This document shows positions 13,545 to 14,120 of a stretch of 14,120 nucleotides of DNA, piece after piece (the first letter of the stretch is position 1; the number at the start of each line of letters is the position of its first letter). The notes under the pieces are model-generated. The model was not told where the DNA came from and made no database searches. It saw only the letters and a program-made list of their open reading frames with translations. The DNA comes from Humitalea sp038249305 (GTDB lineage Bacteria > Pseudomonadota > Alphaproteobacteria > Acetobacterales > Acetobacteraceae), in contig JBBRWI010000095.1 of assembly GCA_038249305.1 (NCBI GenBank), forward strand, positions 1 to 14,120, given 5' to 3'. Made by a program: the position numbers and the translations under genes.

Positions 13545-14120
13545 GCCAGCGTCTCGGCGAAGTGGCAGGCGCTGCGGCGATCCGCCGCGACGGCGCGCAG
13601 CGCCGGGGTGTCGCTGCGGCAGCGCGGCTCGGCGCGGTCGCAGCGGGGCGCGAAGACGCAGCCGGGCGGGCGCGCAATGGGGTCGGGCACCTCGCCGGCG
13701 ATCGAGATCAGGCGGCCGCTATCATCCTGGTCGATCTCGCAGGCCAGCAGAGCGCGGGTGTAGGGGTGGCGCGGCGTGGCCAGCACATCGGCCACCGGGC
13801 CGGTCTCCACCACCGTGCCGCCATACATCACGCAAACATCGTCGCAGAGTTGCGCCACCAGGCCGAGGTGGTGGGAGATGAAGACGATGCTGCCATCGAT
13901 GTCGCGCCGCAGATCCTCCAACAACGCGACGATCTGCGCTTCGACCGTCGCATCCAGCGCGGTAGTCGGCTCGTCCGCCAGCAGCAGTTCCGGCCCAGCG
14001 AGCAGCGCCATCGCGATCATGACGCGCTGCCGCATGCCGCCCGACAGCTCATGCGGGTAGGAGGCCAGGCGCTGCGCGGGATCGGCGATGGCGACGCGCT
14101 CGAGCATCGCCTCCGCCCGC
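13541..14120 (-). CDS. dppD: Oligopeptide/dipeptide ABC transporter ATPase, DppD/OppD type (5' end outside window)
   Basis: The frame is open through the right edge, so only the C-terminal 192 residues or so are seen; the ATG at 14105-14107 is internal. Present are the signature HELSGGMRQRVMIAMALLAG, Walker B LLLADEPTTALDATVEAQI and the switch His in FISHHLGLVAQ (HH where most relatives have HD). The C-terminal oligopeptide domain holds HPYTRALL, IAGEVPDPIARPPGCVFAPR, CDRAEPRC and final ACHF Cys residues. Walker A lies beyond the window. LSGGM in place of LSGGQ is usual in OppD/DppD. It forms the ATPase pair with the downstream gene, translationally coupled by ATGA. Binding protein and permease genes are expected upstream, to the right of the window. 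Confidence 0.9.
   Translation of the reverse strand, partial: RAEAMLERVAIADPAQRLASYPHELSGGMRQRVMIAMALLAGPELLLADEPTTALDATVEAQIVALLEDLRRDIDGSIVFISHHLGLVAQLCDDVCVMYGGTVVETGPVADVLATPRHPYTRALLACEIDQDDSGRLISIAGEVPDPIARPPGCVFAPRCDRAEPRCRSDTPALRAVAADRRSACHFAETLA

Overview
The window is GC-rich, has an alphaproteobacterial gene repertoire, and looks most like a chromosome of the Acetobacteraceae/Rhodospirillales type (Roseomonas-like). This rests on gene content and codon bias only: a Bug/TctC periplasmic receptor without its permease, a family III CoA-transferase, FCD-type GntR regulator, dipeptide-type ABC ATPases, and ATGA-overlapping operons. No RNA gene, CRISPR array, phage gene or intact transposase was seen.

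Positions 1-4000 are a decaying region. It holds, in order: the 3' part of a tetratricopeptide-repeat gene carrying an in-frame palindromic repeat element; a frameshifted membrane-protein gene (DUF6789-like) whose stop overlaps the start of a truncated DUF302 gene; a broken minus-strand reading frame; one small intact secreted protein with three G-E-N-x-S-V motifs; a possible TauE/SafE fragment; and a RES-domain (toxin-type) gene destroyed by one in-frame stop and at least two frameshifts. Positions 4017-6367 are an intact two-gene unit: a SulP anion transporter followed by a tandem-domain universal stress protein. Positions 6368-7122 hold a minus-strand remnant of a YqeB/EF2563-like molybdenum-hydroxylase accessory gene and a second copy of the palindromic element.

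Positions 7123-12345 are a tightly packed plus-strand operon: GntR/FCD regulator, two-domain VOC protein, crotonase-fold enzyme, glutathione S-transferase, TctC-type solute receptor, family III CoA-transferase. Together they suggest uptake, CoA activation and crotonase-type processing of an organic acid that cannot be named from sequence. This operon meets head-on a minus-strand operon (12346-14120) of oligopeptide/dipeptide ABC ATPases, DppD-like (cut by the window edge) then DppF-like, which ends in an 84-codon remnant of an Ldh-family oxidoreductase cut off beside the CoA-transferase stop.

The most unusual item is the pair of about 109-bp elements at 161-269 and 7009-7117. Each consists of two adjacent palindromes and resembles rhizobial RIME elements in size and layout. 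One copy sits in frame within a coding sequence, as Rickettsia palindromic elements do. The other lies directly upstream of a regulator that lacks an ordinary start codon.
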